Shown here: piece by piece, positions 51,664-59,804 of the stretch | Position numbering within the stretch: position 1 is the first letter of the stretch | Layout of the letters: each line of letters begins with the position of its first letter | Assembly: GCA_023663505.1 (NCBI GenBank) | Contig: JAMPHH010000010.1 | Span: forward strand, 13,749 to 77,748 | Direction: 5' to 3' | From: Muribaculum sp. | GTDB lineage: Bacteria > Bacillota > Clostridia > Lachnospirales > Lachnospiraceae | DNA length: 64,000 bases | Position numbers and translations under genes: made by a program | The notes under the pieces: generated by a model | The model's input: only the letters and a program-made list of their open reading frames with translations | Databases searched by the model: none | What the model was told of the DNA's origin: nothing

Positions 51664-52188
51664 CTATTGCTCAAGCGGCTTGCTCGTTTCTTTTTTTGTT
51701 CTTAAAACATCATACAGATATAATTTCCCGTCTTTTGCATGGCGTACCAGTATTCTTGCCACAAACACATTATACCTGACCAGTTCCATGTTATCGTCAT
51801 AGACGGGTATTGCAAAACGTGTGTCATACCGATACCAGCCAAATTTTGCATCTGTATTATGCTTCTGCGCATAGTTTTCCGCAAATGTCTTGTTCGTGGC
51901 AATTTCTATCATCTCTTTAATGACACTCACGGAATTTGCCTTTGCGTACATATTTGCGCCGCGCAATTCCTTTGTGTCTTTAGAATGTGCAAATTCGTCC
52001 GGAAAATCCGTACCTATGTATACAATTTCTGATGTTTCCGTAATCTCTGCACACTCACCAATATATTCCTTCAGGCAGCCTTCAACAACATTCCAGTCCA
52101 CACTCCTCCTTCCCTTGAAACGAAGGTCATTGATAACCACAATGCTTTTACCATCAGCGTCTTTTATGATGTCAACTTTCTTTTCCAT
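51664..52188 (-). CDS. Hypothetical protein with LPD3/BECR-like C-terminus
   Basis: 174 residues, cytoplasmic. I do not recognise the N-terminal half (MEKKVDIIKDADGKSIVVIND). The C-terminal half GWYRYDTRFAIPVYDD, VARILVRHAKDGKLYLYDVLRTKKE resembles the strand-rich ends of LPD3-like or BECR-fold (barnase-EndoU-colicin-RelE) domains found in phage and conjugative elements, a weak visual match. Start at 52188 has GGGAG upstream; an earlier in-frame Met lacks a site. It stands alone next to a gene fragment, suggesting an accessory locus. Confidence 0.6.
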   Translation of the reverse strand: MEKKVDIIKDADGKSIVVINDLRFKGRRSVDWNVVEGCLKEYIGECAEITETSEIVYIGTDFPDEFAHSKDTKELRGANMYAKANSVSVIKEMIEIATNKTFAENYAQKHNTDAKFGWYRYDTRFAIPVYDDNMELVRYNVFVARILVRHAKDGKLYLYDVLRTKKETSKPLEQ

Positions 52189-52323
52189 GTAACTGCTCCC
52201 TACAAAATTCTTCTTTATCCGACAGCTACATTTTATCATGTCCGTCCATATGATTCCAATTAAAAATCCATAAAGTTACCACATAATATATTTCTCTCTT
52301 AAACCTATTATGCCCTTAATCTT

Positions 52324-52455
52324 TCAACGCATAGACTGTGTACGCTCATCAAATTCTTCTTGGCTAAACCATTCAATACCTATCAATGGTACTTTTTCAC
52401 CATTGAAATACCACTGGTCATCTTTGGCGTCATAAGTAACGCCGAATGCTTCACC
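52324..52455 (-). pseudogene. 3' fragment of an unrecognised gene
   Basis: The minus strand reads GEAFGVTYDAKDDQWYF, NGEKVPLIGIEWFSQEEF and DERTQSMR then stop: about 43 codons of clearly protein-like sequence with no start. The frame continues into the 3' end of the carboxypeptidase gene only as a different reading of it. It is the tail of a gene whose front was lost. Confidence 0.55.
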
Positions 52456-53215
52456 CCTGCAAATATTCCTCCAGTGTGATCCCGCGCTCCATGATCTCCC
52501 TTGCCGCCTTCTCGCCCACATACCGAAAATGCCAGCTCTCATAGCTGATCTGCGTGATATCCTCCTTGTCCTTCGGATAGCGCAGGATAAAACCGTATTC
52601 CGCGCAGTGCTCCCGCAGCCAGATATTTTCGTCCGTGCTCTCCTGCCCCGCGTCCAACATCTGGTAGTCCAACGCCACGATGTCAAAGGCAAGCCCCGTG
52701 GAATGCTCGCTGCACCCGGGCGGCATGGTCTCCCTCGCTACCTCCTCATAGGCGCTCTCATAGCTATATCCCCGCGCCATCAACGCGACCACGTCCTCCT
52801 CAAAAAGCTGCCGCTGACGCTCGCTGTCCCGATAGGCGGAGCACACCTCAAAAGCCAAGCCCTCACGTCTCCCCGCCTTCAGCATCTCACAGAGCGGCTC
52901 ATACGCCTGCTCCGCCCCCTTGTGCACCCCGTCAGGAAGCGTCACAAGCTCCACGCTGTAATCCTCCGGAAGGGGATTGTCCTTATTCACCAAAAGCAGC
53001 TCCCCGTCACCGTCCTCCGCCATATCCTCCACAGCCCGCGCCGCGAGCTGCTCCGACTGATATACCACTGTCTCATAATATTTTTCCGCCTTGCCGACCG
53101 CCCTTCCCATAAAGAACGCCGCCATTGCCCACAGCAGGAACAGCACCGCCCGCACCACTCCCATGGAAGCCCTTCTCCTTTTTCTCCTCCTAATCACATC
53201 TTGTCTCTGATACAT
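52451..53215 (-). CDS. VanY-like D,D-carboxypeptidase (M15B)
   Basis: 254 residues. N-terminal membrane helix (about 20-38, VVRAVLFLLWAMAAFFMG), then an extracytoplasmic zinc peptidase: CSAYRDSERQRQLFEED, the zinc motif SEHSTGLAFDI (S-x-H-x2-G-x-A-x-D) and WHFRYVG. It trims D-Ala from peptidoglycan stem peptides. Start at 53215 with GGGGAGG upstream. It has its own upstream region with an 11-bp direct repeat of the type found before the neighbouring response regulator, so it is probably a target of that system. Confidence 0.9.
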   Translation of the reverse strand: MYQRQDVIRRRKRRRASMGVVRAVLFLLWAMAAFFMGRAVGKAEKYYETVVYQSEQLAARAVEDMAEDGDGELLLVNKDNPLPEDYSVELVTLPDGVHKGAEQAYEPLCEMLKAGRREGLAFEVCSAYRDSERQRQLFEEDVVALMARGYSYESAYEEVARETMPPGCSEHSTGLAFDIVALDYQMLDAGQESTDENIWLREHCAEYGFILRYPKDKEDITQISYESWHFRYVGEKAAREIMERGITLEEYLQG

Positions 53216-53316
53216 ACAAATACACCTCCCCGTTGAATTGATCGCCACAGTCAAGTCTCCACCTGACTGTCACGATACATTCATTCTACCGGGAAGGTGT
53301 ATCTGTTTTATTAACT

Positions 53317-53335
53317 ACTTGTATCAAACTTGTAC
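53317..53335 (-). promoter_or_regulatory. Candidate response-regulator box upstream of the carboxypeptidase
   Basis: On the plus strand CTTGTATC-N3-CTTGTACC (period 11). About 100 bases upstream of the carboxypeptidase ATG. It matches the box at 56650-56667 before the regulator gene. A 7-bp inverted repeat, ACAGTCA and TGACTGT (about 53251-53273), lies between it and the gene. Confidence 0.6.
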
Positions 53336-53355
53336 CTTTTTCATGGAAAATATCT

Positions 53356-54402
53356 TTAAAATTCCTCCTCCGTCTCCTCATATATCTCATAATCCCCGTA
53401 CTCGGGAATCAGCTCCGCCAAGGCGGGAAAGCCTTGGAAGAATTCCGCCATTCCATTGTCGCCGTACAGTCTTCTCCGTCCATCATTCATCTCCCATGTA
53501 ATTCTCCCGTCCCCATACGCAAGCTCCATCTGTATCCACCAGTCATCATATGCCAATGAGTATGAGGTCGGGAATTTTTCCTCTAAATATTCCGCAAATT
53601 CCTCGTCCTCATAGTTTATCTCGTGCTTATCCATTTCCGCAGAATAATCATACTGCTCCTTATAACCGCTTCCCTCTATATAATCAACCTCATAATATAG
53701 CAAAATATTAATTAAAAAATCCCAAAAAGCAATCTTCTCAACCTTCCCGCCTTTTTCTGCAATCCATCGATAAACCGTGAAATCTATCCTCCTCATTTTC
53801 ACCTCCTCTCCGTCCACTATCGCCATGTTATAGTCCAAATAGCCAAGCTCCTTGAGGGTATTTTGTCCTAGATAGATTCCCTGCTCACAGTAGAGCGTGC
53901 CGTCCTCCGCGTCAACCAACATCTGCAGTTCGATATCATTCTCCCGCAGCTCGATATAATAGCAGACCGTCAGTATTCCCTGCGTGTCATAGATCACATA
54001 GCACTTCCAGACGTCGTCCTCCGACGGTTCTACACTTGCATGGCGGTTTAAAGCCGTATATCCCATAGTGTATAAATACCCCAAATCATTCTCCGCCAGT
54101 TTTAACAGCAGCTCCATTTTCTCAGTATCCGTCAGTGTCACCTCCGACTCGGAGACATACACCGTGTTGCGTTCGTCCCCCAGTCTCTCCGCCAAGATGC
54201 TCAGACGGTTGTGCAGGGATTGCTCATAGTTCTCCGAGAGATTCTCAAGCGAGACCTTCTCCCGCACCCCGATGGTCCTCTGCTGCGCCCGCGCCTTATC
54301 CTGCAGCGCAAAAAGTCCCGAGGGCAGCAGGAACGCTCCCGCCGTAAGCGCTCCCGCCAGACATATCGCAATGATTTTCACACCGTTCCCTTTGCCTCTC
54401 AA
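53356..54402 (-). CDS. Exported hypothetical protein of the two-component operon
   Basis: 348 residues. N-terminal hydrophobic segment (IIAICLAGALTAGAFLLPSG) is a signal peptide or anchor; the rest is outside, with a helix-rich first part (ENYEQSLHNRLSILAERLGD) and a strongly acidic C-terminus ending EIYEETEEEF. No known domain recognised. The TTG at 54402 has GGAGGAG 7 bases upstream; a GTG at 54381 is the alternative. It follows the histidine kinase by 65 bases on the same strand, so it is likely to feed or receive the signal. Confidence 0.75.
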   Translation of the reverse strand: MRGKGNGVKIIAICLAGALTAGAFLLPSGLFALQDKARAQQRTIGVREKVSLENLSENYEQSLHNRLSILAERLGDERNTVYVSESEVTLTDTEKMELLLKLAENDLGYLYTMGYTALNRHASVEPSEDDVWKCYVIYDTQGILTVCYYIELRENDIELQMLVDAEDGTLYCEQGIYLGQNTLKELGYLDYNMAIVDGEEVKMRRIDFTVYRWIAEKGGKVEKIAFWDFLINILLYYEVDYIEGSGYKEQYDYSAEMDKHEINYEDEEFAEYLEEKFPTSYSLAYDDWWIQMELAYGDGRITWEMNDGRRRLYGDNGMAEFFQGFPALAELIPEYGDYEIYEETEEEF

Positions 54403-54467
54403 AACAAATCTCCTCCACCATTCGCCGCCCGCCGAATGAGCAAGCGCATTCTTCCCGCTGACACTCG

Positions 54468-55904
54468 TTAGATCGGGAATAAAAGCCTTATCACCGTGCC
54501 CTCCCCGAGCTTACTCTCTATTTGCAGGCTTCCCCCGTGGAGCGCGATGATCCTCTGACAGAGCGCCATTCCGATGCCTGCGCCGCCCTCCTTGCGTGAG
54601 CGGGATTTATCCACCATATAGAACGCCTCCGTGATACGGTTGATCTCGTCCCGCGGGATTCCCCTGCCGTTGTCAACCACCTTCACCTCGTAGAGCTTAT
54701 CGAGCGCCGCGCCCTTCAATAAGACGAATCCGCCCTCTTCCGTGGCTTTGACCGCATTGTCCAACAGATTATAAAAAAGAGACAGCAGCAGCTCATAATC
54801 CCCGTACAGCGTCCCCTTTCCCATGGAGATCCTTCCCCGAATCCCCCGCCGCTCGAATATAGGGCGCATGGTGACGCGCAGATTGTCCTCAAGCTGCTTT
54901 GCGCTGACCGCCCTCCGCTCCAAGGGGTGCTTTTCCATGCTCACCAGCTCCAACAGCTTGTGTGAGAGACTTTCCAACCGCTTGCCCTGACTGTATATAT
55001 AATAATACGCCTCCCGCTTCTCCATCTCCGAGAGCTCTATCGTATTCAGCATGTCCGCATAGCCGATGATGGAGGTCAGCGGAGTCTTGAGCTCATGGGC
55101 GAATGCCGCCGTGAAGTCCTCCTTCTGCTTGGCTTCCAGCTCCTTGCTCTGCATCTGCTCCACCAGTCTGTCCGCCATGCTGTTAAAGCTTCTCGCCAGT
55201 GCACCGATCTCGTCCCGCGCCTGATACTTGGAGCGAAGCTCAAAGCTTCCGTCCGCGATCTTTCCCGCCACCCGTTCCAGATTGCTGATAGGGCGCGTCA
55301 TGTATCTGGACAACAGATAGATGCACACCGCCCCCGTCGCCAAGAGCAGCGCCAGAGCCAGTCGATACTGGTTCAACAAGTCCTGCCTGTCCTCGTAGAT
55401 CGTGGCAAGGTTCTTGCAGATTCCCAGATACAGACGCTGCTTCCCCGCGTCCACGGCACATATATGGAAAAGATAATACCCGTCCTCACTCTCCCTGATG
55501 CCCTGAATGAAGCCTATCCCGTCGTATCCGCCCTCGCTCAAATGCTCCCGAAGCTGGGACACCATCTCCTCCACCGCCTCGCTGTTGGTGGTTCTCACCG
55601 TATTTTCCCCATAATAATATTCCCCTGCCTCGTCCAACACAAAGCACCGCGTCTCCGCCTCCTCCACGCTCCCTATAACATTGTCGAGCGTCCGTCTGAT
55701 GGCATAGTCCTCCCCGTAACCCGATACCGACTGGTACGCCATCTCGAACAGATACTGGAACATCTGGCTCTGGGTCTCCCCCTGCGCGATCTCGCGGTTT
55801 AGGACGCGCTGAAAATACGCCGAGAGCATCATTGTGCCAAACACGGTAAAGATCAGTGTCAATAATGCAGTTGTAGCCAAGAACAGCTTATCCGAAAACC
55901 TCAT
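54468..55904 (-). CDS. Sensor histidine kinase
   Basis: 478 residues. Two membrane helices (about 8-30 and 178-198) enclose an extracellular sensor of about 150 residues, then HAMP (about 200-250), HisKA with the phospho-His in FAHELKTPLTS (about 270) and HATPase_c with NLLDNAVKAT, VDNGRGIP and GGAGIGMAL. It would phosphorylate the OmpR-type regulator encoded 9 bases upstream. Cell-envelope genes around it suggest a wall-stress signal. Confidence 0.93.
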   Translation of the reverse strand: MRFSDKLFLATTALLTLIFTVFGTMMLSAYFQRVLNREIAQGETQSQMFQYLFEMAYQSVSGYGEDYAIRRTLDNVIGSVEEAETRCFVLDEAGEYYYGENTVRTTNSEAVEEMVSQLREHLSEGGYDGIGFIQGIRESEDGYYLFHICAVDAGKQRLYLGICKNLATIYEDRQDLLNQYRLALALLLATGAVCIYLLSRYMTRPISNLERVAGKIADGSFELRSKYQARDEIGALARSFNSMADRLVEQMQSKELEAKQKEDFTAAFAHELKTPLTSIIGYADMLNTIELSEMEKREAYYYIYSQGKRLESLSHKLLELVSMEKHPLERRAVSAKQLEDNLRVTMRPIFERRGIRGRISMGKGTLYGDYELLLSLFYNLLDNAVKATEEGGFVLLKGAALDKLYEVKVVDNGRGIPRDEINRITEAFYMVDKSRSRKEGGAGIGMALCQRIIALHGGSLQIESKLGEGTVIRLLFPI

Positions 55905-55913
55905 GCAGCACCC

Positions 55914-56567
55914 TCACGCATTCAACCGATAGCCCACCTTATACACCGCAATGATCTTGTCCTCCCAGTGCAGCTTCTTTTTCAGCCGCTGCACATGCAG
56001 ATCCACGGTGCGGCTCTGTCCGCCGTACTCCCCGCCCCACACGTTCTCATATATCATTTCGCGATACAGGGCGATATTCCGATTTCTCGCAAATAAAAGC
56101 AGCAGCTCAAACTCCTTGACCGTAAGCTGCACCTCCTCGCCGTCCACCTTCACCACATGGGAAAGCGTGTCCACGAATACATTGTCAATCGTGAAGGTGG
56201 TCTCCACCTTCTGGTAACGCCGAAGCACCGCCTCGACACGGGCAAGCAGCTCCACGATCTCAAAGGGCTTGGGCAGATAGTCGTCCGCCCCCATCTTAAG
56301 CCCCTTGACCTTATTCTCCGTACTGCCAAGCGCCGTGATAAAGATTACGGGAATATCCAGTCTCTTGGCATACTCCATCAATTCATAGCCGTTGATCTCG
56401 GGCAGCATAATGTCCAGCAATACCAGAGAAAAGTTCTCGTTCATCATCAAATCCGCCGCCTTGCCGCCGTCCTGCGCCCACACGCACTGATAACCCGCCC
56501 TTGTGAGATTGATGCGAATCAGATTCGCAATCGGCTCCTCGTCCTCTGCAATCAATATCTTTAACAT
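55914..56567 (-). CDS. OmpR-family response regulator
   Basis: 217 residues. Receiver 1-120 with acidic pocket AEDEE, phospho-Asp in LVLLDIMLPEINGYE and Lys in PKPFEIVELLARVEAVLRR; winged-helix DNA-binding domain with LTVKEFELLLLFARN and GQSRTVDLHVQRLKKKL. The start at 56567 follows GGGGGAGGAAGC. First gene of the operon; the likely autoregulatory box is at 56650-56667. Confidence 0.95.
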   Translation of the reverse strand: MLKILIAEDEEPIANLIRINLTRAGYQCVWAQDGGKAADLMMNENFSLVLLDIMLPEINGYELMEYAKRLDIPVIFITALGSTENKVKGLKMGADDYLPKPFEIVELLARVEAVLRRYQKVETTFTIDNVFVDTLSHVVKVDGEEVQLTVKEFELLLLFARNRNIALYREMIYENVWGGEYGGQSRTVDLHVQRLKKKLHWEDKIIAVYKVGYRLNA

Positions 56568-56649
56568 GCTTCCTCCCCCGTCCGGCAGCGGCTCACCTCC
56601 CGCCAAGCTGCTTGCCTATCCTTTACTGCATGATTATCCTATACCCAGA

Positions 56650-56667
56650 TTGTATCATTTTTGTATC
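56650..56667 (-). promoter_or_regulatory. Response-regulator box upstream of its own gene
   Basis: On the plus strand TTGTATC-N4-TTGTATC, an exact direct repeat with 11-base period, 83-100 bases upstream of the ATG at 56567. It sits where a -35 would be, as is usual for OmpR-type activators. Confidence 0.65.
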
Positions 56668-56691
56668 GTCGGCAAAAGGGGGCAATTATTT

Positions 56692-59124
56692 TCATTCAGA
56701 TATATTTTCATTCAGATAAAGCTGCACGCGGTTCTGTATGATTCCCGCCGCGTCCGCCGCTGATTTCTGCCCGCTGTAATAGGCAGCCGCCTCCTCACTG
56801 ATGATTCGGAGCGTCTCGTCGTCCGTGAGCAGGGCGGCGGGTCTAGCCTGCGAGAGCAGCTCCGTCAGTCTATCGACCTCCCCCTGCGTCAGGGCATGTC
56901 CCGTGTATGTCCAGCCGTCCTCGTAGGTTCTCTCGCCGAATTTGCCGCCCGCCCTCACGCGCTCCTCGTCATCTGTCATGATCTCCTCCGCCCGTTCCCT
57001 CCACAGCCTTTGCAGCGTAGGGAAACAATCAAAATGCCAATAGAAGTACCGCTCCCTCTCCTGAGCCAAAACCACACCCTCCACAAAGTCCCATGCCGCG
57101 TCCTTGTGCTCCGAGCAGGCGGCAACCGCAAAGGCATTCTCCGTATACAGCAATGTCCCTCCGCTGCCGTCCGCGGTCGGGAAGCCGACACAGGCTGACC
57201 TCTCGCCATAAATGGCGTCATATAGCTGCAAATCCTTGAAGCCGTAGATATCCGCTATCGCGAACAGAACCTCCCCCCTTTGCAGTCTTGCGGGAAGGGA
57301 GCTCTCCTCCGCCCCGCCCTCCGCGTCTTCGGGAAAGCCTTTCAAAAGCTCCAAAACCTCCTGAAAGGTCTCGCTGTCAAAATGGCACTCCCCCGCGTCC
57401 CAATCGACGAAAACGTCCTCGTTAAACATCATGAGGTACTGCAGCAGCTCCTCTCTCGTCAGCCCGTCAAAAACCTTTGTACCCTGCCTAGCCTTGGCAA
57501 GCTCCAGCAGCTCCTCCAAAGACAATCCCGCCTGATTCGAGAGCAGTGCCTTGTCACCCGCCACCGTCCGCAGGGCAAAGGTTGTGGGAATGCTCACCAG
57601 CTTATCCTCGTAGGTATACACCTCCAAGAGCCCGTCCACAAAGTCCGAACGACTGAAGGCTTCGCTCCTCTCAACGTAGGGCGCGATATCCTCGAAAATC
57701 CCCCGCGCCGCCATTTTCCGCACATCAACTCCCGTCAGGTCAATGATATCCACGGCTTCCCCCGTCAGCATGGCTATATAGAGCTCCGCAGGGGAGGCGT
57801 AATCCTTCACCGTGATGTGGTAATTCGCATTGCCCCTGTTGTACTTTACCACCAATGAGGACAAATCGCTCCCGCCGTCAATCGTGGCAAGCGTCAGGTC
57901 CTCGCGCTTTGGCGCCTCCTCCGCCTTGGTTCTGGTAAGCAGCATCACCGCGCAGTCCTCATTCTGCCAGTCCGCCACCGACGCATATAATCTGCCGTCT
58001 CCTGCGATGCCAAGTCTCTCGACATAGCTTCCGTTGACGTCGCTCTCAAGCCATGCCAAAAGCTCCTCCCTGTCCTTTGCAAAGCTGTCGTTTGGGTCGG
58101 ATAACGTATAGCCATAGGCGGAATGCTCGTCATAGAAAATAAAGTCATACCCTGCCGCCCAGTCGCCAAGCTCCTCTGTCACCGCACAAAATCCCGTCAC
58201 GTCCCCGCAGTCCCCGACAAGCTCCACAAGCTGTCCCTTCTCGAAATCCACCTCTGTCAGTCTACAGTGTCCCGAGCTGCTCATGCTGTCGATGCAGGCA
58301 TACACCCGCCCGTCGGCGCCGATATCTGTCGCCCGCACTTCTGCGTCCTCGGGGCTCTCCGCGCTGTCGTATATGACACTCTTGTCATAATTCCCATTGC
58401 TGTCATAGAGCAAGATTCCCTTCTCATAGGTGAACAGGTAGCTACGCCCCTGTGCGTCCACAACCAAATCGCTGATATAGACGCCGCTCCCCGCCTGTTC
58501 GGTAATCTCCCATGTGGACAAGCAGTCCCCCTGTGCGTCAAATCTGCACAGGAACCGCCGCATCTTGCCAAAATCCGACGAATAGACGGAGGTGATGAGC
58601 CATATGTCCTGCTTCTCGTCAAAATAATACTTGCCAATCTCCCAATCGCTCGCATCTCCCTCCTGCCAGTTGACGGGAATCCTCGTCAGCCTGCCGTCCG
58701 CAATGGAATATCGGCAAAAGTAGGACAGGCTCTCACCTGTATTCTGTGTCCTCTCAATATAGCAGATGTCATTGTCCACTATCCGCTCATAGCCGTACTC
58801 GTAGTGTCCTCCGCCCCCGAGCTCTATCGCCTCGGGCACATAGACCCATTCGCGCTCTTGTGTGGCGGACGCTTTGATGCTGTTGTCTGTCTGATTGCCG
58901 CGTCCGTTATGCGGCTCATAGCCCGTGGAGCCGTCAGCCTCTCTGCTGCACGCTGTCATGGAGATAGCTGCCCAGAGCATAAGGCAGCAAAGGCATAGTC
59001 GTATTGTGCTTGGGGGTGCTGACCTTAGGGGTATTTTGCTTGGGGTTATTTTACTTAAGGTTATTGTACTTAAGGTTATTTTACTTAGGCTTATCTTGCG
59101 TAAGCTTGTCTTTCTCAAAAACAT
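56692..59124 (-). CDS. Lipoprotein with beta-propeller-like and solute-binding-like halves
   Basis: 810 residues from the ATG at 59124, which follows GGAGGG; an ATG 15 bases upstream overlaps that site. The N-terminus has an unusual run of Lys/Ser/Thr/Ile repeats (SLSKITLSTITLSKIT) before a hydrophobic stretch and lipobox ISMTAC (near residue 60). Residues about 75-400 are short beta-strand repeats with YICRY- and DAQGRSYLFTYEKGILLYD-like turns. Residues about 400-810 resemble family-1 extracellular solute-binding proteins (LYIAMLTGEAVDIIDL, SIPTTFALRT, GSGGTLLYTENAFAVAACSEHKDAAWDF). No ABC permease is nearby, so a sensing role is possible. An 11-bp direct-repeat box precedes it. Confidence 0.82.
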   Translation of the reverse strand: MFLRKTSLRKISLSKITLSTITLSKITPSKIPLRSAPPSTIRLCLCCLMLWAAISMTACSREADGSTGYEPHNGRGNQTDNSIKASATQEREWVYVPEAIELGGGGHYEYGYERIVDNDICYIERTQNTGESLSYFCRYSIADGRLTRIPVNWQEGDASDWEIGKYYFDEKQDIWLITSVYSSDFGKMRRFLCRFDAQGDCLSTWEITEQAGSGVYISDLVVDAQGRSYLFTYEKGILLYDSNGNYDKSVIYDSAESPEDAEVRATDIGADGRVYACIDSMSSSGHCRLTEVDFEKGQLVELVGDCGDVTGFCAVTEELGDWAAGYDFIFYDEHSAYGYTLSDPNDSFAKDREELLAWLESDVNGSYVERLGIAGDGRLYASVADWQNEDCAVMLLTRTKAEEAPKREDLTLATIDGGSDLSSLVVKYNRGNANYHITVKDYASPAELYIAMLTGEAVDIIDLTGVDVRKMAARGIFEDIAPYVERSEAFSRSDFVDGLLEVYTYEDKLVSIPTTFALRTVAGDKALLSNQAGLSLEELLELAKARQGTKVFDGLTREELLQYLMMFNEDVFVDWDAGECHFDSETFQEVLELLKGFPEDAEGGAEESSLPARLQRGEVLFAIADIYGFKDLQLYDAIYGERSACVGFPTADGSGGTLLYTENAFAVAACSEHKDAAWDFVEGVVLAQERERYFYWHFDCFPTLQRLWRERAEEIMTDDEERVRAGGKFGERTYEDGWTYTGHALTQGEVDRLTELLSQARPAALLTDDETLRIISEEAAAYYSGQKSAADAAGIIQNRVQLYLNENISE
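59028..59113 (-). repeat. 15-bp coding repeats in the lipoprotein N-terminus
   Basis: Five to six degenerate 15-base units of the type GGTTATTTTACTTAA. Each encodes five residues (SKITL type). Because 15 is divisible by 3, gain or loss of a unit would lengthen or shorten the basic N-region without a frameshift. Confidence 0.75.
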
Positions 59125-59203
59125 TCTTCTGCCCTCCATATTATGTTCGTTTTTGTTTTACACTTTTCATGAGAAGTATCTTGATGAGTAGGTTAGCATT
59201 GGA

Positions 59204-59221
59204 AAGCATCTAAATTGTATC
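59204..59221 (-). promoter_or_regulatory. Candidate response-regulator box upstream of the large lipoprotein
   Basis: On the plus strand AAGCATC-N4-TTGTATC, period 11, about 80-97 bases upstream of the ATG. The weakest of the three boxes. A small hairpin AAGATTTT...AAAATCTT (59226-59249) lies next to it. Bases 59125-59804 hold no large gene: this box, a short ORF and A/T repeats are all I see. Confidence 0.45.
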
Positions 59222-59488
59222 TAAAAAGATTTTTATTTATGAAAATCTTGTAGAGGTTTATGGGGTATTCTTTGGCGGAAGGGGTGATAAATATATTTGC
59301 GGGTTCTAATGTTTGTGAGTGTATTTGCCGATATATTGTGTGATGTGAGGGCGGGGAAAGTGCTTTGCCCTGTCACTGTAACTATTCACCATGCTTAATT
59401 TGTGGGGCAATATGGGCAAGTTAACCAGAGCTTGGCTGCGGGCACGCTCGTTTGACCCATGTATAGCAGATTAGAAAGGAGGACAATC

Positions 59489-59563
59489 ATGACAAACATT
59501 ATCAATTATGACAATTTCACAGCGTACAACGGAGGTTCGGTTGTCCTGATAATCAAGGATTAA
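59489..59563 (+). CDS. 24-residue peptide ORF with strong ribosome site
   Basis: AGAAAGGAGGACAATC directly before the ATG is a near-perfect site. The peptide starts MTNIINYDNFTAYNGG and ends VVLIIKD. After the TAA the same frame continues for nine codons (GYICLMAAR) to a TGA. Polar Asn/Tyr-rich front and hydrophobic end suggest a small membrane or precursor peptide. It lies about 240 bases before the MoxR gene on the same strand. It could be a leader peptide, a small protein or chance. Confidence 0.4.
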   Translation: MTNIINYDNFTAYNGGSVVLIIKD

Positions 59564-59602
59564 GGCTATATCTGTCTAATGGCGGCGCGCTGATGCAACC
59601 GC

Positions 59603-59693
59603 TTAGATTTATTGCTTAGATTCTATCGCTCTGATTCTATTATTCAGGTTTTATTGCTCAGATTTTTTTAAGATTTTATTGCTATGAGTCTGA
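59603..59693 (+). repeat. Degenerate A/T-rich 14-base repeats before the MoxR gene
   Basis: About six units of the type TAGATTCTATCGCT, CTGATTCTATTATT, CAGGTTTTATTGCT. No gene is seen in it. Confidence 0.5.
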
Positions 59694-59804
59694 AATTTTA
59701 ACCTGATTCTACAGTCCGATATGGTAACGGATACCGACGCCTCTCTTTTGGTGAGGTGTATTTTTATGCCCTCATCTGTCAACCAAATAAGAAAGGCTAA
59801 ACCT

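Noticed and set aside
52324..52692. A 122-residue protein on the minus strand
   Set aside because: Its first 80 residues are an Arg/Ser/Trp-rich shadow of the carboxypeptidase gene; only the last 43 codons look real, so it is kept as a fragment.
53251..53273. Inverted repeat as terminator between the carboxypeptidase and the two-component operon
   Set aside because: The arms are only 7 bases and no T-run follows on either strand; it may be an operator but there is no support for termination.
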